Shown: positions 10,152 to 21,767, counted from the first letter of the stretch. The stretch is DNA of 64,000 nucleotides from Xanthobacter autotrophicus Py2 (GCA_000017645.1 CP000781.1:2157501-2221500), one strand, 5' to 3'. Numbers and translations: made by a program. Notes: generated by a model from the letters alone, not told the origin.

Positions 10152-11105
10152 TTATGCGTTGCGGGGCTTGTAGTCGGGGGCGTCGATGCCCCCCGAGAAC
10201 ACACGGCTGGCGCGCACGTCGCCTTCGGTGATGGTCGAGAGCGCGGCGCGGTCGGCCAGGCCCCCATCCTCGAACAGGCGCAGCGACAGGCGCAGGCGCA
10301 TGCGGTCGAGGGCGTTGCGGATGGACCGCGCATTGGCGAAATTGGGCTGCGCGCGGCGCTTGGTGACGTACTCTTCCAGCGCCACCTCGGCCTCGGGGCT
10401 GAAGGTGTAGTCGGCCGCTTCCGCCATGGTCCTGGCGATGGAGACCAGCTCGGCGTCCTCGTAATCGGGGAAGTCGATGTGGTGGGCGATGCGCGAGCGG
10501 AAGCCGGGATTGCTCTCAAAGAAGCGATCCATGCGGTCCTTGTAGCCGGCGAGGATCACCACCAGATCGTCCCGCTGGTTTTCCATGACCTGGAGCAGGA
10601 TCTCGATGGCTTCCTGACCGTAATCCCGCTCGTTCTCGGGCCGGTACAGATAATAAGCCTCGTCTATGAAGAGGACCCCGCCCATGGCTTTCTTAAGAAT
10701 CTCTTTTGTTTTCGGTGCCGTGTGGCCGATATATTGGCCCACGAGATCGTCCCGCGTCACCGAGACAAGATGACCACGTCGCACATATCCCAGGCGATGG
10801 AGGATCTGCGCCATCTTCAGGGCGACGGTGGTCTTGCCGGTGCCGGGGTTGCCGGTGAAGGCCATGTGCAGGGTCGGCGCGCCGGAGGTCAGGCCCAGCG
10901 TTTCGCGGGCGCGGCCGATGACGAGATGGGCCGCGATCTCGCGGATGCGGCGCTTGACCGGCTTGAGGCCGATGAGGTCGGCCTCAAGTTCAGCCAGGAA
11001 TTCAGGCACTTCGCTCTCGATGAAGAGAGCGCCGAGGTCGAGCTGGCCCTCGGCGGCCTCGGCCGGCAACGCGGCGGTCGGTGCGGAAAAGGCTGTGTTG
11101 AGCAT
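10152..11105 (-). CDS. cbbX: red-type RuBisCO activase (AAA+ ATPase)
   Basis: A 317-residue AAA+ protein that remodels inhibited red-type RuBisCO by pulling on the large-subunit C-terminus. Walker [10 protein letters not shown] is at residues 85-93 and Walker B LFIDEA near 145-150. A glycine/tyrosine pore loop (YIGHTAPKT) lies near 125-133 and arginine residues in SNPGFRSRI near 198-206. The family is activated by ribulose bisphosphate. It lies 74 bp after cbbS. Its presence matches the form IC subunits next to it; green-type clusters instead carry CbbQ/CbbO. Confidence 0.96.
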   Translation of the reverse strand: MLNTAFSAPTAALPAEAAEGQLDLGALFIESEVPEFLAELEADLIGLKPVKRRIREIAAHLVIGRARETLGLTSGAPTLHMAFTGNPGTGKTTVALKMAQILHRLGYVRRGHLVSVTRDDLVGQYIGHTAPKTKEILKKAMGGVLFIDEAYYLYRPENERDYGQEAIEILLQVMENQRDDLVVILAGYKDRMDRFFESNPGFRSRIAHHIDFPDYEDAELVSIARTMAEAADYTFSPEAEVALEEYVTKRRAQPNFANARSIRNALDRMRLRLSLRLFEDGGLADRAALSTITEGDVRASRVFSGGIDAPDYKPRNA

Positions 11106-11179
11106 CGCTCGAACCTCGGCTTAAGTTGCGCGGTGGGAACGGCCGCGCTGGTGAAGCGATAAGGTGTCAGTCGGTCCGG

Positions 11180-11581
11180 TCAGCCGGCGGAATACTGCCG
11201 GTGCTGCATGGAGTAGCGCTGGCTGCGGCCGGGGCCTTCGGTGCGTTCCAGGCGGAAGCCGTCTTCCACCGGCGGGCGCTGGACGATGAAGGACAGGCGC
11301 ACGGTCTCCCACCCGCGGGTGGAGTCGAAGGCGTTGACCCGCACATAGCGCGTGGGGAAGGCGTTGCGGCAGCCGTCGATCTCGCCGACGACGCCGGCGG
11401 CGTCGCGCAGGTCGAACATGGGCGGGCCCCACATTTCCCAATAGGTGTTGCGCGGGTGCGGGTCGTCGGTGTGTTCCACCGAGACCGCCCAGCCCTGGTC
11501 CAGGCAATACTGCACCTGGGCGCGGACCTGGGCCGGGGTGAGATCCGGCAGGAAGGAGAAGGTGCCTTGGGTGATGCGCAT
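11180..11581 (-). CDS. cbbS: RuBisCO small subunit, form IC
   Basis: A 133-residue small subunit. It has the red-type features [15 protein letters not shown] at the start, [33 protein letters not shown] and the C-terminal extension beyond IVQRPP that forms the beta-hairpin of red-type enzymes. It begins 11 bp after the cbbL stop, so both subunits are translated from one message. The ATG at 11581 has AGGAGAGG upstream. Confidence 0.97.
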   Translation of the reverse strand: MRITQGTFSFLPDLTPAQVRAQVQYCLDQGWAVSVEHTDDPHPRNTYWEMWGPPMFDLRDAAGVVGEIDGCRNAFPTRYVRVNAFDSTRGWETVRLSFIVQRPPVEDGFRLERTEGPGRSQRYSMQHRQYSAG

Positions 11582-11592
11582 GGTTCCTCTCC

Positions 11593-13154
<1,562 letters not shown>

Positions 13155-14111
13155 ATGGCCTCCCACTGGACCCTGAAGCAGCTGCGGCTGGTGGCCCTCG
13201 CCGCCGCCTCCGGCTCCTACGCCAAGGCCGCTCAGGACATGGGTTTAAGCCCGCCAGCGGTGACCGCGCAGATGAAGGCGCTGGAGGAGGACCTCGGGGT
13301 GCCGGTGTTCGAGCGGGTGGACGGCCGGCTGCGACCGACCGCCGCTGGCGCGGAGCTTCTGGCCGCCCAGCACCGAATCGCCCACGCCCTCCAGGAGGCG
13401 GAGCGGGCAATCGCGGCCCTGAAAAGCCCCGATCGCGGATCGGTGGTGGTGGGGGTGGTCTCCACCGCGAAGTATTTCGCGCCCATGGCGCTGGCGGCAT
13501 TCCGCAAGCGCCGCCCCGAGATCGAGTTGAAGCTCATGATCGGCAACCGGGAAGAGATCATCGCCGGGCTGGTGAGCCTCGATTTCGACGTGGCCATCAT
13601 GGGCCGTCCCCCGGCGGCGCTGGAGGCGAAGACCGAGATTCTTGGGGATCACCCCCATGTGGTCATCGCCCCGCCCGAGCACCGTCTCATCGGCCAGCGC
13701 ATCTCCCCCATGGACCTGGCGAAGGAGCCCCTGCTGGTGCGCGAGCCGGGATCGGGCACCCGCATCCTCATGGAGCGGGTGTTCGAGGAGGCGGGCGTGG
13801 CCCAGCCTGCCATCGCCATGGAGATCGGCTCCAACGAGACCATCAAGCAGGCGGTGATGGCGGGGCTGGGCCTGTCCTTCATCTCCGCCCACACGGTGGC
13901 GGCCGAGGTGGCGGACGGGCGCCTGAAGGTGCTGGAGGTGCAGGGCCTGCCGGTGGTGCGCCAGTGGCTGGTGGTGCGGGCCAAGGAGAAGCGCCTGCTG
14001 CCGGCGGGGCGGGCGCTGCTGGATTTCCTCGCCCGGGAGGGCGGCAGCTTCCTGCCGCAGATGCCGGAAGGCGAGGGTGGCCGCTGCTTCCTGCCGGAGG
14101 CGCGCGCCTAG
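13155..14111 (+). CDS. cbbR: LysR-type regulator of the Calvin-cycle operon
   Basis: A 318-residue LysR-type regulator divergent from cbbL. The N-terminal winged helix (residues about 5-64) contains SGSYAKAAQDMGLSPPAVTA as its recognition region. The effector domain includes VGVVSTAKYFAP near 95-106, EIELKLMIGNREE and EPGSGTRILMERVFEEAG, typical of CbbR. The C-terminal 30 residues are rich in Gly, Glu and Arg. The start at 13155 sits directly after an inverted repeat, so bound CbbR would probably hinder its own expression. Known CbbR proteins respond to cellular metabolites (NADPH in Xanthobacter). Confidence 0.93.
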   Translation: MASHWTLKQLRLVALAAASGSYAKAAQDMGLSPPAVTAQMKALEEDLGVPVFERVDGRLRPTAAGAELLAAQHRIAHALQEAERAIAALKSPDRGSVVVGVVSTAKYFAPMALAAFRKRRPEIELKLMIGNREEIIAGLVSLDFDVAIMGRPPAALEAKTEILGDHPHVVIAPPEHRLIGQRISPMDLAKEPLLVREPGSGTRILMERVFEEAGVAQPAIAMEIGSNETIKQAVMAGLGLSFISAHTVAAEVADGRLKVLEVQGLPVVRQWLVVRAKEKRLLPAGRALLDFLAREGGSFLPQMPEGEGGRCFLPEARA

Positions 14112-14112
14112 G

Positions 14113-14145
14113 GCGTCTCCCGCTTCCAGGGAATCAGGGAGACGC
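14113..14145 (+). terminator. hairpin just after cbbR
   Basis: GCGTCTCCC at 14113-14121 pairs perfectly with GGGAGACGC at 14137-14145 across a 15-nt loop. It starts 2 nt after the cbbR stop. No U-tract follows, so it may be a processing or weak termination site. Confidence 0.45.
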
Positions 14146-14223
14146 TCCGGATCTTTGGCCTGACGCGTTTTGCAGGCGCGAACCGGTATCCACGTCGCCG
14201 GGAAGCGCTCGCGGCGCAGCCTG

Positions 14224-15006
14224 TCAGGCGGCCGGCGCGGCCAGCTGGAAGGGCTCGCCCGTCTCGACCAGGGTCTTGAGCCGCGACAATCCTTCCGGCC
14301 AGCCATGCACCACGGCCTTGGAGGTTGCCGTCTCTCCGTCGAAGTCATTGTGGGTGAGCGTCAGCTTGCAGGCATCAGTGCCGATCGGCGCGATCTCCCA
14401 CGTCACCCGCGAAGGCTGATCCGCCGCCACGTCCGGTGCCCACTGGGCGTGGAAGGACAGGACAAGGCGATGGGGTGGGTCCATGTCCAGGATGGTGCAG
14501 GCGATGACCTGCCGGTCGCCCATGTAATAGGTCCGCGCGCCGCCGGGCCGCCATTCGGTGCGGCTGGTCATGTTGAAATGCTCGTAGAGCGGCGTCTTGG
14601 TGTCGTCGGTAAGGACGTCCCACAGGGCTTGAGGCGTCGCCTTGATGAAAAGCTCGTAGACGTGCTTCGGCGCGGTGGAACGCATTGGATTGGTCTCCAA
14701 AAGAAGCTTCAGGCCAGTCATCGCCGCCACGTGCGGCTCGGCATAACGGGAAATCCAGCGGTCGGCGACCAGCCGGATGGGAACCGGGTTGAGGTAGTGG
14801 TGCTTCTCGCGGCCCACTTTCCGGGTCAGGAGGAGATGGGCTTCCTCCAGCACCTTGAGGTGTTTCATCACGCCGAAGCGGGTGAGGGTGGTGTGCGGCT
14901 TCAGCGCCTGCTCCAGCTCGCCCAGCGTCCGGCCATCTCGCTCCCGCAGCAGATCAAGCACCGTTCGCCGGACGGGATGGGACAAGGCGGCGAAGACGTC
15001 ATCCAT
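14224..15006 (-). CDS. ArsR-type regulator fused to an SRPBCC/AHSA1 domain
   Basis: A 260-residue two-domain protein. Residues about 1-90 form an ArsR-like winged helix (ALSHPVRRTVLDLLRERDGR, then GVMKHLKVLEEAHLLLTRKVGR). Residues about 115-250 form an AHSA1/START-like fold (FIKATPQALWDVLTDD, GDRQVIACTILDMDPPHRLV, VTWEI). Such fusions probably sense a hydrophobic ligand through the second domain. Cysteine metal sites of classical ArsR are absent. ATG 15006 is preferred over an in-frame TTG at 15024 because a strong promoter places the transcript start at or next to that ATG. It is convergent with cbbR. The target is unknown, perhaps itself. Confidence 0.85.
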   Translation of the reverse strand: MDDVFAALSHPVRRTVLDLLRERDGRTLGELEQALKPHTTLTRFGVMKHLKVLEEAHLLLTRKVGREKHHYLNPVPIRLVADRWISRYAEPHVAAMTGLKLLLETNPMRSTAPKHVYELFIKATPQALWDVLTDDTKTPLYEHFNMTSRTEWRPGGARTYYMGDRQVIACTILDMDPPHRLVLSFHAQWAPDVAADQPSRVTWEIAPIGTDACKLTLTHNDFDGETATSKAVVHGWPEGLSRLKTLVETGEPFQLAAPAA

Positions 15007-15012
15007 GCGTCC

Positions 15013-15040
15013 ATTATGTTCCAAATTAGTAACGTGTCAA
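15013..15040 (-). promoter_or_regulatory. sigma70-type promoter of the ArsR-SRPBCC gene, apparently leaderless
   Basis: On the minus strand a perfect -35 TTGACA (15040-15035) is followed after 16 bp by a CATAAT -10 (15018-15013). Seven bases further is the A of the start codon at 15006, so the mRNA would have little or no 5' leader. The sequence around the -35 includes a GTGAC...GTTAC imperfect repeat that may be an operator. Confidence 0.65.
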
Positions 15041-15065
15041 TATGGTCACCTGTTGCCGTAAAACA

Positions 15066-15097
15066 GAAGCGCCGCGCTCGGGGGAGCGCGGCGCTTC
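15066..15097 (-). terminator. rho-independent terminator of yidC
   Basis: A perfect 14-bp stem (15066-15079 with 15084-15097) with a GGGG loop. On the minus strand it is followed by TGTTTTACGG. It lies 25 bp after the yidC stop. Confidence 0.85.
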
Positions 15098-15122
15098 GAT
15101 CCCGTTGGGACCAACTGAGTGG

Positions 15123-16973
15123 CTATCCCTTGGCCGGCTGCTTCTTCTTGAAGGCCGACTTGATGTTGTCCCACAGTTCGATCTTCACGCCGTTGCGCTT
15201 CATGATCATGGCCTGCTGGCTGACCGAGAGCGTGTTGTTCCACGCCCAGTAGATCACCAGGCCTGCGGCGAAATGGGCCAGCATGAAGGTGAAGATGATG
15301 GGCATCCAGTTGAAGATCATCTGCTGGGTGGGGTCCGGCGGGGCCGGGTTCAGCTTCATCTGCACCCACATGGTGATGCCCATGATGATGGGCCAGGCGC
15401 CCAGCATCAGGTAGCCACCAAGCACCGGGACCGAGGACGGATCCCACGGGATGAGCCCGAACAGGTTGAAAATGGTGGTGGGGTCGGGCGCCGAGAGGTC
15501 GCGGATCCAGCCGAAGAAGGGCGCGTGCCGCATCTCGATGGTCACGAACAGCACCTTGTACAGGGCGAAGAAGACCGGGATCTGGATCACGATGGGCAGG
15601 CAGCCCGCCACCGGATTGATCTTCTCTTTCTTGTACAGCTCCATCAGCGCCTGCTGCTGCTTCACCTTGTCGTCGGCGTAGCGCTCGCGGATGGCGGTCA
15701 CTTCCGGCTGCACCGCCTTCATCTTCGCCATGGAGGCGTAGGACTTGTTAGCGAGCGGGAAGAACAGGCCCTTCAGCGCCACCGTGATGATCAGGATGGC
15801 GACGCCGAAATTGCCCACCAGGCGATAGAGCCAGTCGATGGCGAGGAACAGCGGCTTGGTGATGAAGTAGAACCAGCCCCAGTCGATGAGCAGGTCGAAG
15901 CGGTCGATGCCGTACTTCGTCTTGTAGCCGTCTACCACCTGCACCACCTTGGCGCCGGCGAACAACTGGCCCTTGGCGGCGACGGTGGCGCCGGGCTCCA
16001 CGGTGAGCGGGGCGGCCAGATAATCGGCCTGGAAGGTCTGGGTGCCGGCGAAGGTGGAGGTGGAGAACTTGGCGTCCACCTTCACGCTCTGGTCGGGGAT
16101 GACGGTGGCCGCCCAGTATTTGTCGGTGATGCCCAGCCAGCCGCCGGTGGCGGCGAAGGTGTGGGGCTTCTCCTTGTCCATCTTGGCGTAGGTGATCTCC
16201 TGCAGGCCGCTGTCACCCAGCACGCCGATGAGGCCTTCGTGCAGGATGTAGAAGCCGGCCACGTGCGGGATGCCATGGCGGGAGACGAGGGCGTAGGGAT
16301 AGAGCGTCACCGCCGCGCCGGTCTTGTTCTCCACCTCGTCCTTCACCGCGAACATGTAATGGTCGTCGATGGTGTAGGTGCGGTGGAAGATCAGGCCCGC
16401 GCCGTTGTCCCAGCTGAGTGTCAGCGGGGTCTTCTCGGTCAGGGTGCCGCTGGTGGTCCACACGGTGTCGGGGCCGGGCACCTTGACGCCGGTGCCGGCG
16501 GCCGCGGTCCAGCCGAATTCCGCATAGAAGGGATTGGGCGCGCCGGAGGGGGACAGGAGCACGATGTTCGGGCTCTTGGGGTCCACCGTCTCGTGGTACT
16601 CGGTGAGCAGCAGGTCGTCCACGCGACCGCCCTTGAGCGCGATGGAGCCCTTCAGGCGCTGGGTCTCGATGGCGGCGCGGGGGGTCAGGGCGAGGGCTTC
16701 CTCGCGGGTCAGGGGCCGCGCCGGGACCGGGCTGCCCGCCTGCGGCACGCCGGCCGAGCCGGGCGTGGCTCCCGGTGCTGCGCCGGCTGTCGTGCCAGGG
16801 GTGGCGCCGGGGGTGGCGCCGGGCGCCGGCTGCTGCGCCTGCTGGGCGATGCGCTGCTGCTCGGCGGCCTGGCGCTGGCGCTCGGCCTGTGGAATGCCGA
16901 AGAAGAACTGCCAGCCAATGAGGATCGCCAGCGACAAGCCGATGGCGATGAACATGTTGCGGTTGTCACTCAT
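15123..16973 (-). CDS. yidC: membrane protein insertase YidC
   Basis: A 616-residue inner-membrane insertase. It has an N-terminal membrane segment (about 7-25), a Pro/Ala/Gly-rich linker (about 30-95), a large periplasmic domain to about 370, and the conserved 60KD_IMP core with [33 protein letters not shown], and a final segment [16 protein letters not shown]. It inserts membrane proteins alone or with SecYEG. The start ATG overlaps the rnpA stop by 4 bp, indicating coupling. The Lys-rich C-terminus FKKKQPAKG fits ribosome contact. The linker is unusually rich in GATPG-like repeats. Confidence 0.97.
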   Translation of the reverse strand: MSDNRNMFIAIGLSLAILIGWQFFFGIPQAERQRQAAEQQRIAQQAQQPAPGATPGATPGTTAGAAPGATPGSAGVPQAGSPVPARPLTREEALALTPRAAIETQRLKGSIALKGGRVDDLLLTEYHETVDPKSPNIVLLSPSGAPNPFYAEFGWTAAAGTGVKVPGPDTVWTTSGTLTEKTPLTLSWDNGAGLIFHRTYTIDDHYMFAVKDEVENKTGAAVTLYPYALVSRHGIPHVAGFYILHEGLIGVLGDSGLQEITYAKMDKEKPHTFAATGGWLGITDKYWAATVIPDQSVKVDAKFSTSTFAGTQTFQADYLAAPLTVEPGATVAAKGQLFAGAKVVQVVDGYKTKYGIDRFDLLIDWGWFYFITKPLFLAIDWLYRLVGNFGVAILIITVALKGLFFPLANKSYASMAKMKAVQPEVTAIRERYADDKVKQQQALMELYKKEKINPVAGCLPIVIQIPVFFALYKVLFVTIEMRHAPFFGWIRDLSAPDPTTIFNLFGLIPWDPSSVPVLGGYLMLGAWPIIMGITMWVQMKLNPAPPDPTQQMIFNWMPIIFTFMLAHFAAGLVIYWAWNNTLSVSQQAMIMKRNGVKIELWDNIKSAFKKKQPAKG

Positions 16974-17533
16974 GCCGGAAGGCCTCCGTCGGCGGGCGTC
17001 GGCTTAATGTCGTCGGATGGGGGGGTGGGCGCGCCGGCCGCGGCGCCGGCCCCTCCGGTGGACGCGGGGTGCTCCGGCCGGCCGTCCGCCTCGCGGGCGC
17101 CGTGGGGAGCATTGGGCTTGGGTGCGTCGGACTTGGGTAGGTCGGACCTGGATGGACCCGTCCTCGATGCACCGCTCTTGGGGGCGTGCGTTCTGGCCCC
17201 CGGGGCCTTGGGCGTGTGGACCTTGCGCACGCTGCGCTCGATCTCCCGCACCAGGGTCTCGAAGGGGGTGCGCAGCGCGGCTTCGCGCGCCACCAGCACA
17301 TAGTCGAAACCGGCCCGGCCCGCATCGGGCAGCACGCGGCGCACCGCCTCGCGCAGACGGCGGCGGATGCGATTGCGCACCACCGAATTGCCGGTCTTCT
17401 TGGTGACCGTGAATCCCACGCGCACCGTTCCGGCATCGCCGCGATCGCGGCCCTGCATCAGGAACGACGTCGCCCCGGCCCGTTCGGCCTTGGCGGCTGC
17501 GAGGAAGTCACGACGTTTGCGGAGATGATCCAA
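16970..17533 (-). CDS. rnpA: ribonuclease P protein component with long C-terminal extension
   Basis: The protein subunit of RNase P, which matures tRNA 5' ends. The core ([53 protein letters not shown]) occupies about residues 3-110. No ATG lies near the expected start; TTG at 17533 gives [10 protein letters not shown], with GGAG 9 nt upstream, and is the best choice. After the core a disordered tail of about 75 residues follows, rich in Pro, Ala, Lys and Gly, which most family members (about 110-130 residues) lack. The stop overlaps the yidC start; the usual yidD gene between them is missing. Confidence 0.9.
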   Translation of the reverse strand: MDHLRKRRDFLAAAKAERAGATSFLMQGRDRGDAGTVRVGFTVTKKTGNSVVRNRIRRRLREAVRRVLPDAGRAGFDYVLVAREAALRTPFETLVREIERSVRKVHTPKAPGARTHAPKSGASRTGPSRSDLPKSDAPKPNAPHGAREADGRPEHPASTGGAGAAAGAPTPPSDDIKPTPADGGLPA

Positions 17534-17561
17534 GCTGGGCAGCTCCGCGAATGTCCACCCC

Positions 17562-17696
17562 TCAGGCGGACAGGCGCTGGCGGCCGTGGTTGCGGCGGGC
17601 GGCGATGATCTTGCGGCCGTTGCGGGTCGCCATGCGCGCACGGAAGCCGTGGCGGCGCTTGCGCACGAGCTTGCTGGGTTGATAGGTGCGCTTCAC
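17562..17696 (-). CDS. rpmH: 50S ribosomal protein L34
   Basis: A 44-residue Arg/Lys-rich ribosomal protein beginning [20 protein letters not shown], the exact family pattern. The start codon is GTG with GGAGA 7 nt upstream. It heads the rpmH-rnpA-yidC unit, 28 bp ahead of rnpA. Its small size hides it from length-filtered gene finding. Confidence 0.97.
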   Translation of the reverse strand: MKRTYQPSKLVRKRRHGFRARMATRNGRKIIAARRNHGRQRLSA

Positions 17697-18069
17697 GGTC
17701 AAATCTCCGGGTATCTTGCGTGGCTTGAGGCATCGGACCCCGGCAGCGAAGCTGCACCGGCGCTTATGGCCGGTCCCCGTTCGCGCGGCTCGAAACTAGG
17801 TTCGATACCAGCTTCGACGCACGCAATGAGGTCTGGGCTCCGGCCGCCGCAGCCGCCTGAGTTCGGGGTCGGCTTATAGGGGCGGGAAGCCCGCGCGTCA
17901 ATCCGCAGCGTGCGAGAGGGTATCGGGAGGCGACCGCAGTCCGTCCCCGGGTTCGGCATCCCACCACCGCTGCTGGCGTCCGTAAACATCCCCGCATTGA
18001 CCCACCCCCTTGCGCCCGCGCCCGCGGTTGGCTCTTGTGGCGGCACACCGGCACGGGAAGCCCGCGACC
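17697..18069. other. divergent intergenic region between rpmH and the glucan exporter
   Basis: This 373-bp gap should hold promoters for both directions. A TATAAG-like -10 for the rpmH side lies near 17873-17879 (minus strand). No tRNA, small gene or cluster of DnaA boxes was seen, so there is no sign of a replication origin even though rpmH can lie near origins in bacteria. Confidence 0.4.
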
Positions 18070-19869
18070 ATGAGCCTTTTTCGCGTCTATGCCCGCACCA
18101 TCGGCCTGCTGGGACCAGAGGCCCGGCTCGGGGCGCTGCTGGTGGTGTCCAACCTGATGCTGGCCATCGCCCAGTTCGCCGAGCCCATCCTGTTCGGCCG
18201 CATCGTGGATACGCTGGCCGCCACGAAGGCCGCCTCCCGCCTGCCCACCTTCGACGACCTTACCCCCCTGCTCGCCGCCTGGGTGGGCTTCGGGCTGTTC
18301 AATATCGGTGCCGGGGTGCTGATCTCGCTGCATGCGGACCGGCTCTCCCACCGCCGCCGCCTCGGCATCCTGACGCAATATTTCGAGCACGTACTGCAAT
18401 TGCCCCTGAGCTTCCACGGCGAGACCCATTCCGGCCGCCTGCTGAAGGTGATGCTGGAGGGCGTGGACTCCCTTTGGGGCCTGTGGCTCTCCTTCTTCCG
18501 GGAGGATTGCGCCGCCATCATCTCGCTGGTGGTGCTGGTTCCGGTGGGCATCTGGATCAACTGGCGCCTGGGCCTGGTGCTGATCGTGCTGATGGCGGTG
18601 TTCGGCATCGTCACCGGCTATGTCATCCGCCGCACCGAGGCCATGCAGCGGGAGGTGGAGGAATATAATTCCGACCTCGCCGAGCAGACCTCCGACGCCT
18701 TGGGCAACGTGGCGGTGATCCAGAGCTACACCCGCACCGAGGCCGAGGTGTCCGGCCTCAAGGCCACGGTGAACCGGGTGCTGGCGGTGCAGATCCCGGT
18801 CTTGTCGTGGTGGGCCATGGTGTCCATGGCCACCAAGGCGGCGACGACGCTCACCATCCTCGCCATCCTGCTCATCGGCACCTGGCTCTACCTGCACAAC
18901 ATGGCCGCCATCGGCGACATCGTCACCTATGTGGCCTTCGCCAACATGCTCATCGGCCGCCTCGACCATACTGTGAGCTTCTTCAACCAGCTGCTCATGT
19001 CGGCCCCGCAGCTCGCCCAGTTCTTCGAGGTGCTGGATACGGTGGGCTCGGTGCGCGACCGGCCGGGGGCGAAGCCCCTGCCGCAGGTGGCGGGCGACGT
19101 GGTGTTCGACGATGTCTCCTTCTCCTACGACGGCAAGCGCACGGCGGTGGAGGATGTGACCTTCCATGCCACGCCGGGCCAGACCTTCGCCTTCGTCGGT
19201 ACCACGGGGGCGGGCAAGTCCACCGCGCTGGCGCTGCTGCACCGGGTGTTCGACCCCCAGTCGGGATCGATCCGCATCGACGGCGTGGACATCCGCGACG
19301 TGACGCTCTCCTCCCTGCGCCATGCCATCGGCGTGGTGTTCCAGGAGCCACTGCTCTTCAACCGCTCCATCGAGGACAATCTGAGGGTCGGCAAGCCCGA
19401 CGCCACCGAGGCGGAGATGCGCGAGGCGCTGTCCCGCGCCCAGGCGCTGGAACTGGTGGAGCGCAATCCCCTCGGCCTCAAGGCGGTGGTGGGCGAGCGC
19501 GGGCGGGCCCTGTCCGGCGGCGAGCGCCAGCGTCTGTCCATCGCCCGCGCGCTGCTGAAGAACCCGCCCATCCTGATCCTCGACGAGGCCACCAGCGCGC
19601 TCGACGCCGCAACGGAAGTGAAGGTGCAGGCCGCTTTGGACGAGGTGATGAAGGGGCGCACGACCCTCGTCATCGCCCATCGCCTCGCCACCGTGCGCAA
19701 TGCCGACCGTATCCTGGTGTTCGAGCGCGGCTGCGTGGTGGAGGCCGGTACCTTCGACGAGCTGGTGCAGCTCGGCGGCCGGTTCGCAGCGCTGGCCCGC
19801 GCCCAGTTCATGACCGGCGCAGCGGATGGAGCGTCACACGTCGCGGCCCATCCCATCGTGGAAACGTAA
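18070..19869 (+). CDS. ndvA: NdvA/ChvA-like cyclic beta-1,2-glucan ABC exporter
   Basis: A 599-residue half-transporter with six membrane segments (about 20-310) followed by an ATPase domain. Walker [10 protein letters not shown] is at residues 377-385, the signature [10 protein letters not shown] precedes Walker [13 protein letters not shown], and an H-loop IAHRLATV follows. The N-terminal [18 protein letters not shown] and [14 protein letters not shown] closely fit the ChvA/NdvA subfamily that moves cyclic glucans to the periplasm. No cyclic glucan synthase gene is in the window, so substrate assignment is by subfamily resemblance. ATG 18070 fits that N-terminus; the open frame starts further upstream. 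Confidence 0.85.
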   Translation: MSLFRVYARTIGLLGPEARLGALLVVSNLMLAIAQFAEPILFGRIVDTLAATKAASRLPTFDDLTPLLAAWVGFGLFNIGAGVLISLHADRLSHRRRLGILTQYFEHVLQLPLSFHGETHSGRLLKVMLEGVDSLWGLWLSFFREDCAAIISLVVLVPVGIWINWRLGLVLIVLMAVFGIVTGYVIRRTEAMQREVEEYNSDLAEQTSDALGNVAVIQSYTRTEAEVSGLKATVNRVLAVQIPVLSWWAMVSMATKAATTLTILAILLIGTWLYLHNMAAIGDIVTYVAFANMLIGRLDHTVSFFNQLLMSAPQLAQFFEVLDTVGSVRDRPGAKPLPQVAGDVVFDDVSFSYDGKRTAVEDVTFHATPGQTFAFVGTTGAGKSTALALLHRVFDPQSGSIRIDGVDIRDVTLSSLRHAIGVVFQEPLLFNRSIEDNLRVGKPDATEAEMREALSRAQALELVERNPLGLKAVVGERGRALSGGERQRLSIARALLKNPPILILDEATSALDAATEVKVQAALDEVMKGRTTLVIAHRLATVRNADRILVFERGCVVEAGTFDELVQLGGRFAALARAQFMTGAADGASHVAAHPIVET

Positions 19870-20064
19870 CGGGGCGGAAAGGTTTTCCGGAGCTCAATTC
19901 GGGCATTCCCCGGACTGGGGCAAGAATGTGGCAAACAGAACCGTGCCCATGGCGCCATTGCTTGCCTTTCGCCGCCCTATTGCGACTTTCCCGGCGGGGC
20001 GAAAGCGGGTAATGAAGGACCAATAGGGTGATGAGCTATTCTGGCTGACACGGGAGCTGAGCGG

Positions 20065-21591
20065 TTGGCGCGCACGAAATCCAGTCCCGGCGCCCGGGCG
20101 ACTTCCATGGGCGATGCCCGCCGTGGACTTTGTCTCGGTCTTGCCGCTGCGGTGCTCGGCGTCGGGCTCGCCGGCTCGTTCCTCGTCCATCCCGCGCAGG
20201 CCAATCCGGTGCTTCTGGTGGAGGCCGACACCGGCCGGGTGATCGAGCAGAAGGAAGCCGGCCGGCCCTGGCATCCCGCCTCCGTCACCAAGCTGATGAC
20301 CGTCTATGTGGCGCTCAACGCGGTGAAGAACGGGCGCCTCACCCTGGACACGCCCCTTACCGTCTCGGCCGCCGCCGCCTCCCAGCAGCCCTCCAAGATG
20401 GGCTTCAAGCCGGGCACCGTGGTCACCCTCGACAACGCCATGAAGATGGTGCTGGTGAAGTCCGCCAACGACATGGCCTGGGTGGTGGGCGAAGGCGTCG
20501 CCGGCTCCATGCCCGCCTTTGTGGCGGAGATGAACGCCACCGCCGCCCATCTCGGCATGAGCGGCACCCATTTCGAGAATCCCAACGGCCTGCCGGACCC
20601 GGACCAGATCACCACCGCCCGTGACCTCGCCATCCTGGCGCGGGCCATCATCTACCATTTCCCCGAGCACGAGGCCCTGTTCCGCATCCCCGCCATCAAG
20701 ATCGGCAAGGCGGTGCTGCGCAACTACAACCGCCTGATCGACCGCTATCCCGGCGCCGACGGCATGAAGACCGGCTTCGTCTGCGGCTCCGGCTATAATC
20801 TGGTGGCCACCGCCACCCGCGGCAACAAGCGCCTCATCGCCGTGATCCTCGGCGCCCGCTCCGGCACCGCCCGCACCGAGCAGGCGGCGCTGATGTTCGA
20901 GAAGGGCTTCCAGTCGTCCTGGGGTGTGTTCGGCGCTGCGCAGCCGCTTTTGTCCAACATTTCCAACAGCGGCGGCCCGGCCTACGACATGAAGGCCGAG
21001 GTCTGTGGCGGCAAGCGCGCCGTCACCGCCTCCGAGGCCGATGACGAGTCCGAAGGCAGCAGCGGCGGCTTCGCCTTTGCCGCGCCGGTGCTGCCCAAGT
21101 CCGGTGCCGAGCTGCTGCAGACCCTGCCGCCCTCCATGCCGCCGGTGGTGGTCTATGTGGGCACCCGCAACGCGCCGCAGGATCTGGCATCGGCCTATCC
21201 CGAGGAAGAGAAGCCGAAGAAGAAGCCGGGCGCCAAGGACACCAAGCAGGCCAAGGCGTCCGCCGGCTCCGAGAGCGCGTCGGCCGAAAGCGGCGACGGC
21301 GCCAAGCCCACCGCCAAGCCGAAGCCCAGGACCGCTGATGGCAAGACCGCCGGCAGCAAGCCCTCGACCGCGACGGCCAGCACCGGCGACGAGCCCAAGG
21401 CTGCGGCCAAGCCCAAGAGTGCCAGCACCTCCGGCGACAAGCCGGCGAGCGGTACCGCCCAGAAGAAGCAGGTACAGCCCCAGGCGCCGGTCACCGCCGG
21501 CTCGGTGCCCGCGTCGAAGCCCAAGCCCAAGCCGAAGCCCGCCGAAACCCCGGCCGAAAGCGCCGCCCCGGCCCCCAAGCCCGCCACCTGA
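20065..21591 (+). CDS. D-alanyl-D-alanine carboxypeptidase (peptidase S11) with Lys/Pro/Ala-rich tail
   Basis: A 508-residue penicillin-binding protein trimming the peptidoglycan stem peptide. A signal peptide ends near HPAQA (about residue 46). Catalytic motifs are SVTK at 73-76, SAN in KSANDMAW, and KTG in DGMKTGF. The catalytic domain ends near residue 290; the last roughly 130 residues are low-complexity Lys/Pro/Ala/Thr-rich, probably wall-interacting, and the usual PBP5 C-terminal beta domain and amphipathic anchor are not evident. The start used is TTG 20065 with GGAG 9 nt upstream; ATG 20107 is in frame and would also leave a complete signal peptide. Confidence 0.88.
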   Translation: MARTKSSPGARATSMGDARRGLCLGLAAAVLGVGLAGSFLVHPAQANPVLLVEADTGRVIEQKEAGRPWHPASVTKLMTVYVALNAVKNGRLTLDTPLTVSAAAASQQPSKMGFKPGTVVTLDNAMKMVLVKSANDMAWVVGEGVAGSMPAFVAEMNATAAHLGMSGTHFENPNGLPDPDQITTARDLAILARAIIYHFPEHEALFRIPAIKIGKAVLRNYNRLIDRYPGADGMKTGFVCGSGYNLVATATRGNKRLIAVILGARSGTARTEQAALMFEKGFQSSWGVFGAAQPLLSNISNSGGPAYDMKAEVCGGKRAVTASEADDESEGSSGGFAFAAPVLPKSGAELLQTLPPSMPPVVVYVGTRNAPQDLASAYPEEEKPKKKPGAKDTKQAKASAGSESASAESGDGAKPTAKPKPRTADGKTAGSKPSTATASTGDEPKAAAKPKSASTSGDKPASGTAQKKQVQPQAPVTAGSVPASKPKPKPKPAETPAESAAPAPKPAT

Positions 21592-21750
21592 GGCGCGCGC
21601 CGAAACGGGCGCCGTTCCAGCAGTCTTCATGCGGCCCGCAAGTGCCGCTCCGCAGGCGCTGTAGGGCGGGTGGGCATGCGCGCCCCTCCGGGCGCGATGC
21701 GGTGCGGACATCCATCGCCCTTGACCCAGCGCGTCGGCTGATGGAGGCAG

Positions 21751-21767
21751 AGGGAAGAGACTTCCCT
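21751..21767. promoter_or_regulatory. short perfect inverted repeat upstream of the COG0523 gene
   Basis: AGGGAAG-AGA-CTTCCCT, a perfect 7-bp inverted repeat with 3-nt centre, ends 22 bp before the start codon at 21790. It could be an operator or an RNA hairpin covering the ribosome binding site. It does not look like a known Zur box. Confidence 0.35.

Noticed and set aside
17697..18069. Replication origin near rpmH
   Set aside because: rpmH-rnpA-yidC can lie near oriC, but no dnaA, gidA, parAB or DnaA-box cluster is present.
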